NCBI GenBank assembly: GCA_963811225.1
Contig: CAWEQO010000011.1
Location: 225,051-289,050, forward strand
Direction: 5' to 3'
Source: CAWEQO01 sp963811225
Lineage (GTDB): Bacteria > Chloroflexota > Anaerolineae > Anaerolineales > Anaerolineaceae
DNA length: 64,000 nucleotides
The notes below the pieces were generated by a model. It ran no database searches, was not told where the DNA came from, and saw only the letters and a program-made list of their open reading frames with translations. Both the position numbers and the translations under genes were made by a program. Numbering within the stretch: the first letter of the stretch is position 1; every line of letters starts with the position of its first letter. This document shows positions 62,305-64,000 of this stretch, piece after piece.

Positions 62305-63836
62305 GTGGTTACCTGTGGGAAAAAGTCGGCCGGGGGCCGGGCAAAGGTGTGCTCCTTGCTGGGGGCTGGCGGGGAGGAGGCCCCGGGCAGGGGTTCCCGA
62401 TCGAGGGCGGCATTGAGAATTTGCTTGATGCGCCGATAGTGTGGATCACCATAATGCACAGCGCGCGCACATGCGGCTTCTAAGCGGGCCGCTCCCACCG
62501 TTTCCTCCAGTTTCAAGATGGCCTGCACCGAGCGCAGATGGTCTAAAGGTCGTTCGGAAAACAGCGTCTCCACCACCTGGCTGCTGGCCGGGCCTAACCG
62601 GGCAGCCAATTGGCGACAGAAGTCGGGCGTGCGCTGCAAGAAGGCCGCCTTCTGGGCTGGATAATGCTCGATGTGAGTTTGCCACTGACCAGGCTTGGCG
62701 CATCGGAGGTGGGTCGCGACCAGTTTTTGGCCCAGATATAACTCCACCACCCGGTCACGCACATACACATCCAGCTTTTGACCCACATAAGCATACGGAG
62801 CCGAATAGAAACTGCCCGAAACGACCACATGGCAGTCCGGATGCACTTTGGCAGTGCGAATTTCACACAGGCTGAACGGCTCTGGCGGCAATTTTAGCAG
62901 AGCGCTTTGTTCCGCTTCCTTGAATAACTTCAACGGGGCTTCATGAGTGGTGCCGTGATCGCGCACCCCGGCCACTTCCCGGATCCAGGTCTTCAAATGG
63001 CGGTTGGCACAATCGATATCGGCAAAGGCTTGCCCGGCCATGAAATTGCGTTGCACATAATGGACGCCATTTTCCACTTTGCCTTTGTGACGGGGCGTGC
63101 GCGGCCGGGTCGGGCTGATCAAAAACCCGTAGTACAGCGCCATCTGGCGATACGCCTCGCCTAAGACCGCATCCTGAACCAGAACTTTGAGCACGGCTGC
63201 CTTCAAGTTATCCGGAACCACGCGGCGCGGGACACCCCCGAAATATTCAAAGGCCCGCCGGTGGACGCTGATCCAGGTGGTCACTTTTTGATCAAAGACC
63301 AGTTCGGCATATTGGTGGCGGCTGTAGCCTAAGGTGGCCACAAAGGCATAGGCGGTGCGGATTTGCCCGCTGAGGGGGTCAAACAAGGGCCCCACCGACC
63401 CAAAATCGACCTGCATTTCTTCCCCGGCCGGGGTGTGGACGCGCACAAAGACTTCCATTGGGGCTGGCTCCAGATGAGCCACGTAACGGCGAACTGCGCT
63501 ATAGCTGCCGGAGTAGTGATAATCTTCTTTCAGACGCTGCCAGATGGCCACCATTTCCATCCCTTGCTGGCGCATAGATTTCACGACCTCCCCATACGGC
63601 TCCAAGCTAGAGACGATCTTGGGCGGTTTCGGCCCAGGTCCGAATACCTTCTGCAAAGTCGCATCATCCGGGATCAAGGCCCCCGGTTCCAGATACCCTT
63701 CTTGTCTGGTCAATTCATGGTATTTATGGATCGTTGGGCGGGATAGACCCATATCTTGGGCGATGCGCCGTTCACTTTCGCCTGCTCTTAGCCGTTGAAT
63801 TAGATCACGTAAATGGTTCATATGGATATGCTCCAT
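62301..63836 (-). CDS. istA: IS21 transposase IstA
   Basis: About 511 residues from the ATG after GGAGGAG; an in-frame ATG further upstream lacks a site. An N-terminal helix-turn-helix (SERRIAQDMGLSRPTIHKY) is followed by the DDE core: MQVDFGSVG with the first Asp, VVPDNLKAAV with the second, and HKGKVENGVHYVQRNF with the Glu. A C-terminal beta-barrel region follows. It cuts and joins IS ends. The gene is intact, so the copy may be active. Confidence 0.92.
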   Translation of the reverse strand: MEHIHMNHLRDLIQRLRAGESERRIAQDMGLSRPTIHKYHELTRQEGYLEPGALIPDDATLQKVFGPGPKPPKIVSSLEPYGEVVKSMRQQGMEMVAIWQRLKEDYHYSGSYSAVRRYVAHLEPAPMEVFVRVHTPAGEEMQVDFGSVGPLFDPLSGQIRTAYAFVATLGYSRHQYAELVFDQKVTTWISVHRRAFEYFGGVPRRVVPDNLKAAVLKVLVQDAVLGEAYRQMALYYGFLISPTRPRTPRHKGKVENGVHYVQRNFMAGQAFADIDCANRHLKTWIREVAGVRDHGTTHEAPLKLFKEAEQSALLKLPPEPFSLCEIRTAKVHPDCHVVVSGSFYSAPYAYVGQKLDVYVRDRVVELYLGQKLVATHLRCAKPGQWQTHIEHYPAQKAAFLQRTPDFCRQLAARLGPASSQVVETLFSERPLDHLRSVQAILKLEETVGAARLEAACARAVHYGDPHYRRIKQILNAALDREPLPGASSPPAPSKEHTFARPPADFFPQVTT

Positions 63837-64000
63837 GGTTTTCTCCTCCAGGCAGTTTCTTGTCCGAAGGAATTGTGCCATAGCTTGACCCCTTTCTGGT
63901 AAACATCCGTCCGATCATGGGTGGTAAACACTCGTCCGACTACGCCTGGTAAACATGCGTCCGGCTATGACTGGTAAAGTCTAGCACGGTCAATGACATA

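Larger units (their letters stand above)
61439..63998. mobile_element. IS21-family insertion sequence within a CRISPR repeat
   Basis: Begins TGTCAATAG at 61439 and ends with the complement of TGTCATTGA at 63998. The left end has three copies of ATGTTTACC about 25 bp apart, and similar copies lie near the right end, as expected for IstA-binding sites. It carries istA and istB on the minus strand. The last two window bases TA fit the start of a TAGTG target duplication copied from the repeat. Confidence 0.9.

Overview
The window is 64 kb of a fairly GC-rich bacterial chromosome, most likely Chloroflexota (Anaerolineae-like). That placement is an inference from gene content: a GH127/GH2 sugar cluster, an XPB-N-terminal-like protein, secreted DNRLRE proteins, a fused multihaem cbb3-type oxidase and a type III-style CRISPR locus. 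There is no rRNA to confirm it. Housekeeping genes (dnaX-ybaB-recR, an initiator tRNA) alternate with secreted or envelope genes and with mobile DNA.

Layout. 1-6.8 kb: plant-glycan genes (LacZ-type GH2, a second GH2, GH127, a GPH-type sugar transporter); both GH2 genes carry frameshifts. 7.3-13.5 kb: a secreted twin cupredoxin, then a Fur-family regulator divergent from a CbiM-CbiQ-CbiO nickel/cobalt ECF transporter across a shared dyad, then an XPB-like protein. 13.5-18.1 kb: three small envelope genes, one cut by a DDE insertion sequence that is itself cut by a serine-recombinase element. 18.1-29.4 kb: metabolic and DNA-maintenance genes (NIF3, sugar permease, Kbl, NYN nuclease, DnaX, YbaB, RecR) ending in a VapBC-like toxin-antitoxin pair. 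29.5-40.5 kb: a HerA-like ATPase, a membrane glycosyltransferase, a lipoprotein, a decayed glycosidase and a large secreted PHP/FN3/DNRLRE protein with a secreted partner. 40.8 kb: initiator tRNA with tandem copies of its 3' end. 41.8-49.7 kb: a cbb3-type oxidase operon (ccoN, a five-haem CcoO/CcoP-like fusion, ccoS, accessory proteins, CcoI-like copper ATPase). 49.8-57.1 kb: transposon and integrase remnants, then an accessory block (RadC, SSB, an OB-fold protein, Cys-rich proteins, minimal Tad/Flp pilus genes). 57.2-64 kb: csx15-card1-cas6, a CRISPR array and an IS21 element that splits the array's last visible repeat.

Most notable signals. (1) All but the two oldest-position spacers have unusual composition: adjacent identical bases are strongly depleted and ATCG/CGAT/GATC/TCGA words are enriched, while the repeats keep normal CCCC and GGGG runs. 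(2) The two trailer-end repeats carry a related 22-nt insert in the hairpin loop. (3) The array almost certainly continues beyond the IS21 element. (4) Only the ancillary part of a type III system (Cas6, Card1, Csx15) is present. (5) A nested insertion can be undone on paper to restore the interrupted gene exactly.

Many gene ends carry long, nearly perfect palindromes rather than ordinary short terminators, and several share words. Frameshifts in the GH2 genes, a lipoprotein, the glycosyltransferase start and ccoN could be real decay or long-read assembly errors.
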